Assembly (NCBI GenBank): GCA_034429195.1
Contig: DAOUGQ010000019.1
Location: forward strand, 67,417 to 131,416
Direction of reading: 5' to 3'
Length of the DNA: 64,000 bases
From: UBA4782 sp034429195
GTDB lineage: Bacteria > Chloroflexota > Anaerolineae > Anaerolineales > Anaerolineaceae
The notes under the pieces: generated by a model
Told to the model about the DNA's origin: nothing
The model's input: the letters and a program-made list of their open reading frames with translations, nothing else
The model's database searches: none
Position numbers and translations under genes: made by a program
Shown here: one piece after another, positions 26,117 to 35,706 of the stretch
How positions within the stretch are numbered: position 1 is the first letter of the stretch
Layout of the letters: each line of letters opens with the position of its first letter

Positions 26117-26698
26117 ATGCCTGAATTATTAAGACCATCCTTCTTTCAACGCGAGGTATTGGAAGTTGCACCGCAGCTATTAGGAAAACGATTGGTTCGG
26201 TGTACAAATAACATTCGCGTCTCAGGCTTGATCATAGAAACAGAAGCTTATCGTGGAGAAGAAGATCAAGCTTGCCACGCGCGAGTTGGATTGACACCTC
26301 GAACAAAGGTTATGTATGGTCCCGCTGGTCATGCTTATGTTTATTTCACTTACGGGATGCATTGGATGTTGAATTGCGTATGCGGAGAAGAGGGCTATCC
26401 AGCAGCGGTATTGATCCGCGCGATCCAACCCGTGGAGGGATTGGAACTGATAGCTCAACGACGTGGGAAGGCGAAGGAATCAATGTGGTGTAATGGACCA
26501 GCAAAGCTTACCCAGGCACTGGCGATTGATGGAAATTTGAATGGTATTGACCTTTGCACCAGAGATTCGGGGTTGTGGATTGAGGATGGAGATATAATCT
26601 CGCCAGAAGTTATCAAAACGGCACCCCGAATCGGGATCCAGAGTGTTCCAGAACCTTGGTTGAGCAAATTGTGGAATTTTTCTCTGGTAGTAGAATAA
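26117..26698 (+). CDS. 3-methyladenine DNA glycosylase (AAG/MPG family)
   Basis: A 193-residue base-excision repair enzyme that removes alkylated purines. Family motifs are LLGKRLVR, GLIIETEAYRGEEDQACHA (with the catalytic Glu), TPRTKVMYGPAGHAYVYFTYGMHWMLN, AAVLIRAIQP and NGPAKLTQALAI. Length is standard. It starts nine bases after the epimerase gene, likely in the same transcript. Confidence 0.93.
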   Translation: MPELLRPSFFQREVLEVAPQLLGKRLVRCTNNIRVSGLIIETEAYRGEEDQACHARVGLTPRTKVMYGPAGHAYVYFTYGMHWMLNCVCGEEGYPAAVLIRAIQPVEGLELIAQRRGKAKESMWCNGPAKLTQALAIDGNLNGIDLCTRDSGLWIEDGDIISPEVIKTAPRIGIQSVPEPWLSKLWNFSLVVE

Positions 26699-26737
26699 TA
26701 AACGCTTTTCATAATCGTATGAAGAAGGAGGGTAACA

Positions 26738-27532
26738 ATGATAGGAGCTATTGCAGGTGATATTGCGGGATCGATTTATGAATTTCACCCACAAAAACGT
26801 GAAGATATTCCATTATTTACGAAAAATTCTTTTTATACAGACGATTCAGTAATGACAATTGCTGCTGCTGAAGCGCTCCTTCAGCAATCGAGTTATCAAG
26901 AGGCATATCTAAAATATGGTCATTTGTACCCTCATGCAGGGTATGGTGGTATGTTTAGAAAATGGCTGGCCAGCGATCAGCCCATGCCTTATAACAGCTT
27001 CGGCAATGGATCTGCCATGCGCGTCAGCGCTGTGGGTTGGGCTTTTGATACAATCGACGAAGTACTTGCAGAAGCCAAAAAGAGCGCATTGCCCACTCAC
27101 AATCATCCCGAAGGGATAAAAGGCGCACAAGCAACCGCTTTGGCAATCTTGTTTGCCCGCCAGGGAATGAAAAAAGAGGAGATCCGAGATGCTATTACTG
27201 AAAGATTTGCTTATGATCTCAATCGGACGGTGGACAGCATCCGACCTGGCTATCAATTCAACGAAACCTGCCAGGAGACAGTGCCAGAAGCATTGATCGC
27301 TTTCTTTGATGCATCAGATTATGAAGACACATTGCGAAAGGCGATTTCTTTGGGTGGTGATGCAGATACTCTGGCTTGTATTGCTGGTAGTGTGGCTGAA
27401 GCCTACTACGCCGGTGTACCTCAATCCATGGTAGAAGAAGTTGTCAGGTGTTTACCACCTGACCTGTTGGAGGTAGTGGAACAATTCCGCAGTCGCTATT
27501 TGCAGGTGATATATCCTGAATCCTTACCATAA
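26738..27532 (+). CDS. ADP-ribosylglycohydrolase family protein
   Basis: A 264-residue DraG/ARH-type hydrolase that removes ADP-ribose from proteins or nucleic acids. Metal-binding segments are GAIAGDIAGSIYE at the start, YTDDSVMTIA near residue 33, NGSAMRVS near 88 and GGDADTLACIAG near 206. A strong GAAGGAGGG ribosome site precedes ATG 26738. It ends adjacent to the convergent DUF92-PEBP gene, with no gap between the stops. Confidence 0.93.
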   Translation: MIGAIAGDIAGSIYEFHPQKREDIPLFTKNSFYTDDSVMTIAAAEALLQQSSYQEAYLKYGHLYPHAGYGGMFRKWLASDQPMPYNSFGNGSAMRVSAVGWAFDTIDEVLAEAKKSALPTHNHPEGIKGAQATALAILFARQGMKKEEIRDAITERFAYDLNRTVDSIRPGYQFNETCQETVPEALIAFFDASDYEDTLRKAISLGGDADTLACIAGSVAEAYYAGVPQSMVEEVVRCLPPDLLEVVEQFRSRYLQVIYPESLP

Positions 27533-28879
27533 TCAGCGCTGGTAGGTTCCCATCAAATCTGCCTGGCCGAGAATATGCCCTTTTAACTGTTGGCGTAACT
27601 GAGATGCATTCAGCCCTTTTGCCAGAGCGGGTTCAAGATCTGTGGCGTAAAGTGTGAAGAAATAGCGGTGTGCTTTTCCAGGTGGCGGACAGGGGCCATC
27701 ATATCCACTGCGGCCATAACTATTCTTCCCTGGTGTGCCCAACACTGGACCTGGTGTTCCAAACCCCTCAGCAAGTTGGGTTGGTTCAAGCGGTAAATTA
27801 TAGATCACCCAATGAATGAAGAGTCCACCTGGTGCATCGGGATCATCCATCACCAAAGCCAGGCTTTTCGTACCAGCAGGTGGTTTACTCCAGGAAAGAG
27901 CGGGTGAAAGATTGTCACCCTTGCAGGTAAATTTATCAGGAATTTTTTCTCCCTGAGAAAAAGCTGTAGTGGAAATCTGGAAGTCGGACATTAATACACC
28001 TCCTTCTGTCTCCTGACTGGTCGAGAACCAGCCAGTAAAAGCAAGACTAGAGCCAAGAACACAGGCCAGGATTGCGCCGGTAAGCGCACAGGCAATATTC
28101 ACCCAATCATTGCTTAACCATCTCAATCCACGTATCTGGTAGGTAGGTGTATCACAGGTGTGAATAGGGTGGCGTTCCGTTTCTTTTTGGCATGCAGGGC
28201 AATAGTAAATAGCCTGCAGAGTGGCACCCAGCAGGCTATCGATCAGACTACCTGCCAGACCGGCAAAGGCAATCATTAAAAAAATCAGCAGGGTAGTTCC
28301 AACAGGATATGAATTAACACCTTCTTGCCAAAACAGTACTGCCAGAAGTGCAATGAAAGCAGCCCCGATGAAAGCTGCACCGGTTCCAAACCAGGTAACA
28401 CCACCCGATGATCCTCGCTCTACAACCTTGCCTGTTGTTATAAGATGAGGTTCTTTCTTACTTAAAACACCTAATTCAGTTGCCCAGGTATCTGCATTTA
28501 CTGCAGCAAGGGTGGCAGAATAGCCAAACCAGGGTAGTGTGCTTTCTGGAAAAACAAAATGGGCGAAAACGAACAAGCCTGCAATCCCGCCATTTGCAAT
28601 CACCTGACCATAATCGCGGCGAGATCCTTTGGAGAATTTTTCGTTAAATTGAACTTTTCGATTTTTTAGAAAACGAGAAAGCAAACTGGATGAAATAAAA
28701 AATCCCAAAAGCAAGATTGCCCAGGAGAAGCCTCCCAAACCAAATACGATCGTTCCCAATACTGTGGCTGCAACTGCTCCACTTAGAGTAAGCATCTTTG
28801 CGAAGTATGCTAATATAGAAATTAGGAAAGCTGTTATGAATCCAATGAGAAGCTGAAAAAAAAGGGCGTCCATACCCAT
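27533..28879 (-). CDS. Fusion of DUF92 membrane protein and YbhB/YbcL (PEBP) protein
   Basis: A 448-residue open frame. Residues 1-290 are a multi-pass DUF92 protein, the family that includes plant phytyl-phosphate kinase VTE6, with NADTWATELGVLSK, GTTLLIF, LAGSLIDSLLGATLQ and a CPACQKETERHP Cys pair. Residues 297-448 are a complete PEBP-like YbhB domain (DDPDAPGGLFIHWVIYNLP, GPCPPPGKAHRYFFTLYA). The junction residue Met 297 is preceded in the DNA by a perfect AAGGAGGT, so the second domain can also be made alone (27991 down to 27533, 152 residues). This looks like a gene pair whose first stop was lost in frame. Confidence 0.85.
   Translation of the reverse strand: MGMDALFFQLLIGFITAFLISILAYFAKMLTLSGAVAATVLGTIVFGLGGFSWAILLLGFFISSSLLSRFLKNRKVQFNEKFSKGSRRDYGQVIANGGIAGLFVFAHFVFPESTLPWFGYSATLAAVNADTWATELGVLSKKEPHLITTGKVVERGSSGGVTWFGTGAAFIGAAFIALLAVLFWQEGVNSYPVGTTLLIFLMIAFAGLAGSLIDSLLGATLQAIYYCPACQKETERHPIHTCDTPTYQIRGLRWLSNDWVNIACALTGAILACVLGSSLAFTGWFSTSQETEGGVLMSDFQISTTAFSQGEKIPDKFTCKGDNLSPALSWSKPPAGTKSLALVMDDPDAPGGLFIHWVIYNLPLEPTQLAEGFGTPGPVLGTPGKNSYGRSGYDGPCPPPGKAHRYFFTLYATDLEPALAKGLNASQLRQQLKGHILGQADLMGTYQR
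27989..28005 (-). promoter_or_regulatory. Internal ribosome binding site and start of the PEBP domain
   Basis: AAGGAGGT (27998-28005 on the minus strand) lies six bases before an in-frame ATG (27991-27989). This is the strongest possible Shine-Dalgarno placement, inside the fused frame. Confidence 0.7.
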
Positions 28880-28943
28880 ATTATACTGGCAGGATCACCC
28901 TCTCAATACAGAATCATGGAATGAATATATATAAACCTGCTAT

Positions 28944-29666
28944 TTAGACTCCCTGCAATATGTAAGCAGACAAAATAATACTTAAGAGTGCAGTCAACAT
29001 CAATGTTGCCAGTCCAATAATCCAGGAGCCAAAGAAGGTTGCCAGCATACCAATCACAACAACCCCACACAAACTGAATATTCCCCTCAAAATGATCATG
29101 CGTCTGTTATTGGTTGTGTCGATAGTACGGATCCATAGCCATAATCCTGCACCGATGAAAAGTAAGCTTATCACAATACAGATATATAAAAAGAGTTCGC
29201 CGTTCACATTCCAGGGAAGCTGCAACACTGCGCAGGTTCCGTAATGATTAGGGTAGTCGATCGCAGAAAAAACGAAAAAGCTTGCCAATATCATTCGTCC
29301 GTAAATGATATCTTTCGATGTGGATTGCCAGGTATAAACCTTGGTTTCACCTGCTGGAATTTCCACTCCTACTCGCTCACTATAATCTTCGATGGGGCGT
29401 GCAAAACTTGCCTCTATATTGGTTAACATTGTTTTGTCAGAGGTATTCTCCAATTTGACCTGAAATACTACAGGTTCTGTAGCACCAACAATTCGAGGAC
29501 ATTCAAGAGTGGTGAGGACCTTGTGATCGATTCTGGTATTAGAAATAAAGTGGTAATAGGCTTCAAAGTTCGGTGCTGTGAGAGCTATATTGACTATGGT
29601 AGCCAATATGATTCCCAATAACAGTAAAGTGACACCAAACGATCGAATTTTTGTTGAATTTTTCAT
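28944..29666 (-). CDS. Hypothetical membrane protein, 240 residues
   Basis: One N-terminal membrane helix (about 12-31) is followed by an extracellular domain with an Ig-like/CARDB-like beta pattern (VFQVKLENTSDKTMLTNIEASF, VEIPAGETKVYTW). Three to four membrane helices come after residue 150. I do not recognise the family. It is transcribed away from the HD-GYP gene; the 161-base gap between them must hold both promoters. Confidence 0.72.
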   Translation of the reverse strand: MKNSTKIRSFGVTLLLLGIILATIVNIALTAPNFEAYYHFISNTRIDHKVLTTLECPRIVGATEPVVFQVKLENTSDKTMLTNIEASFARPIEDYSERVGVEIPAGETKVYTWQSTSKDIIYGRMILASFFVFSAIDYPNHYGTCAVLQLPWNVNGELFLYICIVISLLFIGAGLWLWIRTIDTTNNRRMIILRGIFSLCGVVVIGMLATFFGSWIIGLATLMLTALLSIILSAYILQGV

Positions 29667-29827
29667 ATTTTCACATGACCATTATGGGGATTTTACATAT
29701 ATGTATATTTATACGGCATTGCTGCGTTCCTTGCAAGCTTAAATTCACTCAATTACAGAAATGGCACACCTCTTGCACATTAATGACTAACAGAACATAA
29801 AAATCGCGTAAAGGACCATATCGCAGC

Positions 29828-31060
29828 ATGATAAAACAGCTCTATAAGCATAATGAACACACATCACCAGAGTTTTTTCGACAAAAGTGTCTTCTCGACG
29901 CATATAACATCATTGTTCATTCCTCATCACCGCTCCAGGCGATCAGCGACTTGATGATGTTGCTACAGGATAATATGCGTTTTGATTCTTGGGGGCTGTT
30001 TTCTTTAAATAACCATGGGCATAATTTAGAGCTTAACAAGGCGGTCCATCTTAAGCGAAAAGGGAATATGTGGAATGAGTGGGTACTTCCCGTAGATCAC
30101 AGCATTTTAGGCTCAGTATATCAGTCTGGTCAACCAGAAATGGTCAATTATGCCCACGCAGACCCACGTTCTGTTAATCATGGAAAACCTCCTGAAATTG
30201 GTCACGTAATTGCGGTTCCCCTGAACATGTATACCCGCATTCGCGGGATGTTGGTTCTTCAGCGAAACAATAATTCTGCATTCACTCTTGAAGATTTTGA
30301 CCTTGCTCAAATATTTGCTGGATATATATCATTGGCGTATGACAATATAACAAGTAACATCTCAGTCACAATCCTTGACCGGTGTGGATTGTTGATCAAT
30401 CGAGCCAGCTCTCTTGTGGATGCCTGGTTGAACCGGAGCATCGATTCTTTACACCATGCCTCTTATCAAAAGAAAATGGAAGAGATCTACCTGCAGGCTG
30501 TGCTGGCTCTGGCAAGGGCAGTGGATGCTCGCGATCATTTCACAGGAGCCCACAGCCAGAGGCTGGCTACCTGGGCGGTTGCCATGGCACAGGAGCTTCG
30601 TTGCACCGGTGAAGAAATTCAGGATATCCACTTTGCTTCCCTATTGCACGATGTGGGAAAGATAGCTATACCAGACGCAATATTGAACAAGCAGGGTGAA
30701 CTGACAGAGCAGGAATGGGCGGTGATGAAGAGTCATCCCAGCGTAGGTGCAGAAATTATCACTCCCATCAGTAAAATGCAGCGCATTCTTCCCGCCATCC
30801 AGCATCACCATGAAAGATATGATGGATGTGGATATCCGGATGGAATTGCCGGCGACGAAATACCATTGGGCGCGCGTATATTGAAAGTTGTTGATGTCTA
30901 TGGTGCTGTCACGGAAGACCGCCCTTACCGCAATGCCCGCAGTCATGATAAAGCGATAGAAATCTTAAAAAACGGCGCAAAAACCGAGTTTGATCCGTTG
31001 ATGGTAGCCATTTTTTTGCAATTGCTCGCGCGAAAGGCTATTCATACTGCCTATGATTAA
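29828..31060 (+). CDS. GAF and HD-GYP domain cyclic-di-GMP phosphodiesterase
   Basis: A 410-residue cytoplasmic protein. Residues about 30-180 form a GAF domain; the C-terminal half is an HD-GYP phosphodiesterase that should degrade cyclic di-GMP. The HD pair is His 274-Asp 275 (LLHDVGKIAIPD), the GYP motif is residues 335-337 within HHHERYDGCGYPDG, and the LKVVDVYGAVTEDRPYR segment follows. In that last motif the second Asp of the usual DxYDA is Gly. Metal ligands look intact, so activity is likely. It is the counterpart of the GGDEF cyclase at 8016 in this window. Confidence 0.92.
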   Translation: MIKQLYKHNEHTSPEFFRQKCLLDAYNIIVHSSSPLQAISDLMMLLQDNMRFDSWGLFSLNNHGHNLELNKAVHLKRKGNMWNEWVLPVDHSILGSVYQSGQPEMVNYAHADPRSVNHGKPPEIGHVIAVPLNMYTRIRGMLVLQRNNNSAFTLEDFDLAQIFAGYISLAYDNITSNISVTILDRCGLLINRASSLVDAWLNRSIDSLHHASYQKKMEEIYLQAVLALARAVDARDHFTGAHSQRLATWAVAMAQELRCTGEEIQDIHFASLLHDVGKIAIPDAILNKQGELTEQEWAVMKSHPSVGAEIITPISKMQRILPAIQHHHERYDGCGYPDGIAGDEIPLGARILKVVDVYGAVTEDRPYRNARSHDKAIEILKNGAKTEFDPLMVAIFLQLLARKAIHTAYD

Positions 31061-31119
31061 TTCATTCCAACTGTACTGATTGACTGTTCTTTTCACCTGA
31101 GGGATTGTAAATTTCAGGT

Positions 31120-32235
31120 CTAGGGCATCCCTGCCAATTCAATGGCACTGATGATTGCCAAACGAGTCAGTTCATAACCAGTTGTCGGATCAATGTTTTC
31201 AAAAATATCTTGCGTGGTGTGCATATTGGGATTGAATTCCGCAGGTTCGCAAGTAGAATCCTTGCCATCTTCCAGATTCGCGCTCAACATCACTGCACCA
31301 ACACCACTCTCCCAAAATGGTGCATGATCAGATGCATTGATTGCATCATCTGTAAAATACTCCATTTGTAAATTCAGATCATAATCCTTAATCACTTGCA
31401 TCATCAATTGCCCAATGGCTTCTGATTCACTTAAAGTACCAACATACAAGTCAGCACATTGATCATCATTAGGATCGTAAGAGATCACATCCAGGTTAAT
31501 AACCGCAACAACGTTGCTGAGGTCATGATCTTCAACATACGCCGTGCTGCCCAGCAGTCCCTGTTCTTCTCCCGAGAAGAAGATGAGCTTGATCGTTCGT
31601 TCAAAAGGATGTTGGCTAAGGACTTTCAGAGCTTCCATAAGCGCTGCGACACCAGAGGCGTTATCGTCTGCGCCTGGTGCAGAATCGCCAACTTCTATAT
31701 CAAATGTAGCAGAGTCTGCATGTGCGGTTAAGAGAATCTCTTCATCCGGTTTTGTCGTGCCAGGGATAGTAACAATCAGGTTATACCATTCCTGTTCATG
31801 ATTTTCATATTCAAAGAGATAAGGGTCTATCTCGATCCAATCTTCTGGCACGATTTCTTCAATTCTAATTTTCAGGTAATCCATTGCATTGACATCTGTT
31901 TCATTCAAGAACATTTCGACAGAATATCGGGAATCGATGGTGAAAGTATTCCCTAAAACGGTTACCGGCTCTTCTCCTGATAGTTCTTTAACCGTCTCAA
32001 TCCAACCATCAATGGAAGAGAAAGTGAGTAGCGATTCCACTTCGCTGATATGTTTAGCAGGAATTTCAAGGGTGGGTTGTGGTGGTCCAGGTTCTGTTGT
32101 AGATGTGGAGGTGGGTAATATCGAGGTATGGGTGGGTACTGGCGTTGCGGTTGTAAAAAGGGTTTGCAACGCAGGCAGATGACAGCAACATGCAGCCATG
32201 AGAACGATAGTGCAAAAACAAAGTATACGTGACAT
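31120..32235 (-). CDS. M28 family zinc aminopeptidase, lipoprotein
   Basis: A 371-residue secreted metallopeptidase. The signal peptide ends at a lipobox-like LMAAC (Cys 16), then a Thr/Pro/Ser linker to about residue 60. The M28 zinc site is complete: His in LLTAHADS, Asp in PGADDNASG, the Glu pair in GEEQGLLGS, Asp in NLDVISYD and the final His in NMHTTQD. It would trim peptides outside the cytoplasmic membrane. It converges on the HD-GYP gene and is divergent from the TlpA-like gene. Confidence 0.92.
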   Translation of the reverse strand: MSRILCFCTIVLMAACCCHLPALQTLFTTATPVPTHTSILPTSTSTTEPGPPQPTLEIPAKHISEVESLLTFSSIDGWIETVKELSGEEPVTVLGNTFTIDSRYSVEMFLNETDVNAMDYLKIRIEEIVPEDWIEIDPYLFEYENHEQEWYNLIVTIPGTTKPDEEILLTAHADSATFDIEVGDSAPGADDNASGVAALMEALKVLSQHPFERTIKLIFFSGEEQGLLGSTAYVEDHDLSNVVAVINLDVISYDPNDDQCADLYVGTLSESEAIGQLMMQVIKDYDLNLQMEYFTDDAINASDHAPFWESGVGAVMLSANLEDGKDSTCEPAEFNPNMHTTQDIFENIDPTTGYELTRLAIISAIELAGMP

Positions 32236-32350
32236 GAAACCCTCGATATTATGAACGTATTATTACAAGACGCTTCTGCAATAAAACTGATTTGTTGCCT
32301 TTTATGGTTTAATTATATTAGTATTGTGCCAGTTGTAATGAAAGATTCCT

Positions 32351-32947
32351 GTGATCAAATACAGCAGAAAAGGAACCTTTGGAGTGGGAAGCGATCAGAA
32401 TCCACCTGTAAAAAAAAGTTCTCCAGGGACCAATCTGATTTGGGTGATCATATTTATTATTGCGATCTTTACAGGAGCTCTCTTTATCTTTGGTTGGGGT
32501 GAATTAAAGAACGATGCCAATCCATCATTGGTGGGAAAACCCGCTCCACAATTCAGTTTTACTTCCTCTGAAGGTAAACTATGGAATAATAATGCCCTTT
32601 TGGGTAAAGTAACTGTTATAAATTTTTGGGCAAGCTGGTGCAATCCCTGCCAGCAAGAAGCGGAAATTCTGCAGCAAGCCTGGGTAGATTTACAGGAAGA
32701 GGACAGGGTGATCATAATCGGGATCAGTTATGAAGATACTCCAGTAAATGCACTGGCATATCTGGCAGAATATGGTATCACCTATCCAAACAGAGTGGAG
32801 AATGGAAATGAACTGGAGAAAGCATTTGGGGTTACCGGTGTACCATCTACTTTCTTGATCAGTAAGGATGGCATTATTGTAGATTTTAAGCTGGGTTCTT
32901 TCGTGGATGAAACCGAGTTCCTTGAATGGGTAGAAAAAGCATTTTAA
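32351..32947 (+). CDS. TlpA-like membrane-anchored thioredoxin
   Basis: A 198-residue protein with a basic N-terminus, one membrane helix (about 29-48) and an external AhpC/TSA-Redoxin thioredoxin fold. The active site is WCNPC (Cys 97 and 100) and the cis-Pro loop is GVPSTFLI. Such proteins reduce disulfides in extracytoplasmic proteins such as c-type cytochromes. The start is GTG 32351; no ATG fits better. The acyl-CoA ligase starts 39 bases later. Confidence 0.88.
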   Translation: MIKYSRKGTFGVGSDQNPPVKKSSPGTNLIWVIIFIIAIFTGALFIFGWGELKNDANPSLVGKPAPQFSFTSSEGKLWNNNALLGKVTVINFWASWCNPCQQEAEILQQAWVDLQEEDRVIIIGISYEDTPVNALAYLAEYGITYPNRVENGNELEKAFGVTGVPSTFLISKDGIIVDFKLGSFVDETEFLEWVEKAF

Positions 32948-32986
32948 AAGAGTGGAGTTGGATTTTAATTCAAAGGAGAGTGTGTA

Positions 32987-35092
32987 ATGACAATTGACCC
33001 AACGTTGATGCCTTTTTTCAAACCCCGGGGTGTCGTCTTGATCGGCGCTTCACGCGAGCCCGCTAAACTGGGATATGGTCTGGCACGCAACCTGGTTCGC
33101 AGCGGATATACGGGCGCTATCCATTTTGTCAATCCAAAAGGCGGCGAACTTTTTCAACGACCAATCTATACCAATGTGACTGAAGTTCCTGATCCGGCAG
33201 ATCTGTGTGTCATCCTCACACCAGCCAATACAGTACCCGCCGCACTCGAAGAAACAGGCAAGCGCGGCATCCGTGCCACCATCATCGTTTCTGGTGGATT
33301 CAGGGAGACAGGTGCAGAAGGTGCTGCCCTGGAAGCAGAATGTCTACATATCGCAAAAAAATATTCTATGCGTCTGATCGGACCAAACTGCGTCGGGATC
33401 CTGGATACCCACCTGCCGCTGGATACTACTTTTCTACAACCTCCAGGGCCTCAGTCGGGTGAAATTGCTTTCATTTCGCATTCGGGCGCAATTTGTGCTG
33501 TGATCGTTGATTGGATTTCCGGTCAGGGGATCGGCTTATCTCGCCTGATCAGCCTGGGAAATCAAGTTGACGTTAATGAAACCGATATGCTCACTATGGT
33601 GGGAGAAGATGAAAAAACTCACGTCCTTACTTTTTATATGGAGGGGGTAAGTAACGGAAGGCGTTTTATAGAGGAAGCACAAAAAGTAACTGGTAGAAAA
33701 CCAATCGTGGCTTTGAAAGTTGGGCGGTTTGAAAGTGGCAGAAAAGCAGCCGCATCTCATACCGGTGCACTGGCTGGTGCAGAAACCGCATTCGAGGCAG
33801 CCTTCCGCAAAGCCGGGGTTCTACGTGCACACACAACCGAACAGTTGATCCGCTGGGCAAAATCGCTCGCCTGGTGTCCACTCCCTCAAGGACCACGTGT
33901 TGCGGTACTTACTAACGCTGGCGGACCTGGTGTGACGGCTGCAGATGCCGTAGAAGAAGAGGGACTGCAGCTTGCAACGTTAAGTGAGCAAACCCAGGCT
34001 GCATTATCAAAGATCCTTCCATCTGCTGCCAGCGTTCACAATCCGGTAGATATGCTGGCTTCAGCCAGCCCGGAGGTGTATGCTGGTTGCCTGCAGATAT
34101 TGCTGGCAGATCCGGGAGTAGATAGTGTGATGGTGATCTGCCCACCGCCACCCGCTTTTTCAGCAGGCGGAGTGGCAAAACAACTCATCCCCATCATACA
34201 ATCGAGCACCAAACCGGTGATCATTGCATTGATGGGTGACCGGCTGATCCAGGAGGGTGTGCTGTTTTTACGTGCTGCTGAAGTAGTAGAAGTACGCTTT
34301 GCAGAAGAAGCGGCTTCCTGCCTGGGGGTTTTATGGAAACGTGCGCAGTATCTGCAGCAGCCAGTGGAATCGAGGGAAGCAGTTCAATTCCCCGATTCTT
34401 TACGCAAATGGGTTCAAACCCTTCCAGATGGCTGGATGGATGCAGCCACAGCTACAGAATTATTCTCGAAAGCAGGTATCCGCATGCAACAAATCCGAAA
34501 TGCTGCTACCGCTGATGAGGCGGTTCGTGAAGCTGAACAAATGGGGTATCCCGTTGTGATGAAGATCGACTCACCGGATATTCTACACAAATCAGATGTG
34601 GGTGGCGTGCTCCTCGGGTTGGAAAATGCCAATCAGGTGCGAATGGGATTTGATACCGTGATGCAGCGCGCCAGAACTGCCCGTCCCCATGCGAAACTGC
34701 TGGGCGTCCAGGTGCAACAGATGGTACCTCCAGGCCAGGAAGTGATCGTGGGGATGTTGCGCGATCCGCAGTTTGGACCGATGATGATGTTCGGGCTGGG
34801 AGGTACGGAAGTTGAGGGGTTGAAGGATGTTGCTTTCGAGCTGGCACCACTTACGCATATCGAAGCTGGACGAATGCTGGACTCGACTTGGGCTGGGAAG
34901 AAATTAGCTGGTTTCCGCAACATTCCAGCTGCTGATCGTGCAGCCGTGGAAGAAACTCTCATCAGGCTTTCGTACCTTGTAGAAGAGATCCCTGAACTGG
35001 CAGAGTTGGAGATTAATCCGTTGCGGGTGCTGCCACCAGGGTCAGGTGCGGTGGCGATTGATGTGCGGGTGAGAAAGCAGATGGTAACATAA
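32987..35092 (+). CDS. Acetate/acyl-CoA ligase (ADP-forming), fused alpha-beta type
   Basis: A 701-residue NDP-forming acyl-CoA synthetase that makes ATP from acyl-CoA, ADP and phosphate, common in anaerobes. Order: CoA-binding domain (about 5-130, GASREPAKLGYG), the phosphorylated-His loop in FISHSGAICA (about 160), the second succinyl-CoA-ligase-like domain with SHTGALAGAE (about 255), and a C-terminal ATP-grasp beta subunit from about 480 (GYPVVMKIDSPDILHKSDVGGV, LGGTEVEGLKDV, AELEINPLRV). A good AAAGGAGAG precedes the start. The length is normal for the fused form. Confidence 0.93.
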   Translation: MTIDPTLMPFFKPRGVVLIGASREPAKLGYGLARNLVRSGYTGAIHFVNPKGGELFQRPIYTNVTEVPDPADLCVILTPANTVPAALEETGKRGIRATIIVSGGFRETGAEGAALEAECLHIAKKYSMRLIGPNCVGILDTHLPLDTTFLQPPGPQSGEIAFISHSGAICAVIVDWISGQGIGLSRLISLGNQVDVNETDMLTMVGEDEKTHVLTFYMEGVSNGRRFIEEAQKVTGRKPIVALKVGRFESGRKAAASHTGALAGAETAFEAAFRKAGVLRAHTTEQLIRWAKSLAWCPLPQGPRVAVLTNAGGPGVTAADAVEEEGLQLATLSEQTQAALSKILPSAASVHNPVDMLASASPEVYAGCLQILLADPGVDSVMVICPPPPAFSAGGVAKQLIPIIQSSTKPVIIALMGDRLIQEGVLFLRAAEVVEVRFAEEAASCLGVLWKRAQYLQQPVESREAVQFPDSLRKWVQTLPDGWMDAATATELFSKAGIRMQQIRNAATADEAVREAEQMGYPVVMKIDSPDILHKSDVGGVLLGLENANQVRMGFDTVMQRARTARPHAKLLGVQVQQMVPPGQEVIVGMLRDPQFGPMMMFGLGGTEVEGLKDVAFELAPLTHIEAGRMLDSTWAGKKLAGFRNIPAADRAAVEETLIRLSYLVEEIPELAELEINPLRVLPPGSGAVAIDVRVRKQMVT

Positions 35093-35139
35093 CGGAAAAA
35101 CCACAAAAAACACGAAAGGTACAAAAAATCCTTTCAAAC

Positions 35140-35213
35140 TGTCATTGCAAACCCCGCTTTTTGGGGTGAAGCAATCTTTTTCCCGAGACTGCTTCGGTTT
35201 GCTCGCAGTGACA
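35140..35213. repeat. Dispersed palindromic repeat, copy A
   Basis: Ends pair as TGTCATTGC (35140-35148) with GCAGTGACA (35205-35213), and an inner AAGCAATCT pairs with AGACTGCTT. The same order of motifs is found at 41477-41550, and this GTCATTGCGA type of small nested palindrome is a known kind of genome-dispersed repeat in bacteria. It is non-coding. Confidence 0.7.
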
Positions 35214-35219
35214 ACGAAC

Positions 35220-35317
35220 TGTCATTGCGAAATCTGCGGTCTGTGCAGATTGAAGCAGTTTTCGCCACAAGACTTCCAAACCTCTACAAACTGCTGTTGG
35301 TGCGTTGCGAACGCACC
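35220..35317. repeat. Partial repeat copy B and a small GGTGCGTT hairpin
   Basis: TGTCATTGCGA at 35220 begins a second, diverged copy of the dispersed repeat; its right end is not recognisable. At 35299-35317 GGTGCGTT and AACGCACC form an 8-bp stem with a 3-base loop, which belongs to another common type of short dispersed repeat. The whole 35093-35364 gap is therefore repeat DNA with no gene. Confidence 0.5.
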
Positions 35318-35364
35318 CTACAGTTCGTGCCCTTTGTGGTGAGAATTTGTCTTTAGTTTCATGC

Positions 35365-35697
35365 TCAATGTTCGTTAAGCATCGCTGCCAGGTCAGGTTT
35401 CCCTTCGATCACCTGTTGCCACAGAGCAGCCACCAGCCATTCCACCGGCACTGCCGGTAAAGGCTTCTCACGCAGCAGCTTCGCTGCCGCCAGATACGCA
35501 TTCTCCTGGATGGGTGCAGGAACAACTTTTTCTGCTGCCAGATGCTGTGTGCACACATTCTCAACCAACTGCTTTTCTGCTTCACTTAACCCACGGCTAA
35601 AATCGCACCTGCCCGCACTCGAAGTGCCTACCGCGGGCAACCCCACTGCGAGCAGTTCTTTTAATAACATTTCAGGGTCGTACACTTTTTCACTCAT
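35365..35697 (-). CDS. Phage-block protein, 110 residues, unknown
   Basis: Last gene of the minus-strand phage block. A small soluble helical protein with LSEAEKQLVENV and a C-terminal VEWLVAALWQQVIEGKPDLAAML helix. It lies nine bases after the fibre-like gene. I do not recognise it; a tail accessory or fibre chaperone is possible from position only. Confidence 0.65.
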   Translation of the reverse strand: MSEKVYDPEMLLKELLAVGLPAVGTSSAGRCDFSRGLSEAEKQLVENVCTQHLAAEKVVPAPIQENAYLAAAKLLREKPLPAVPVEWLVAALWQQVIEGKPDLAAMLNEH

Positions 35698-35706
35698 TTT
35701 CCCTCC

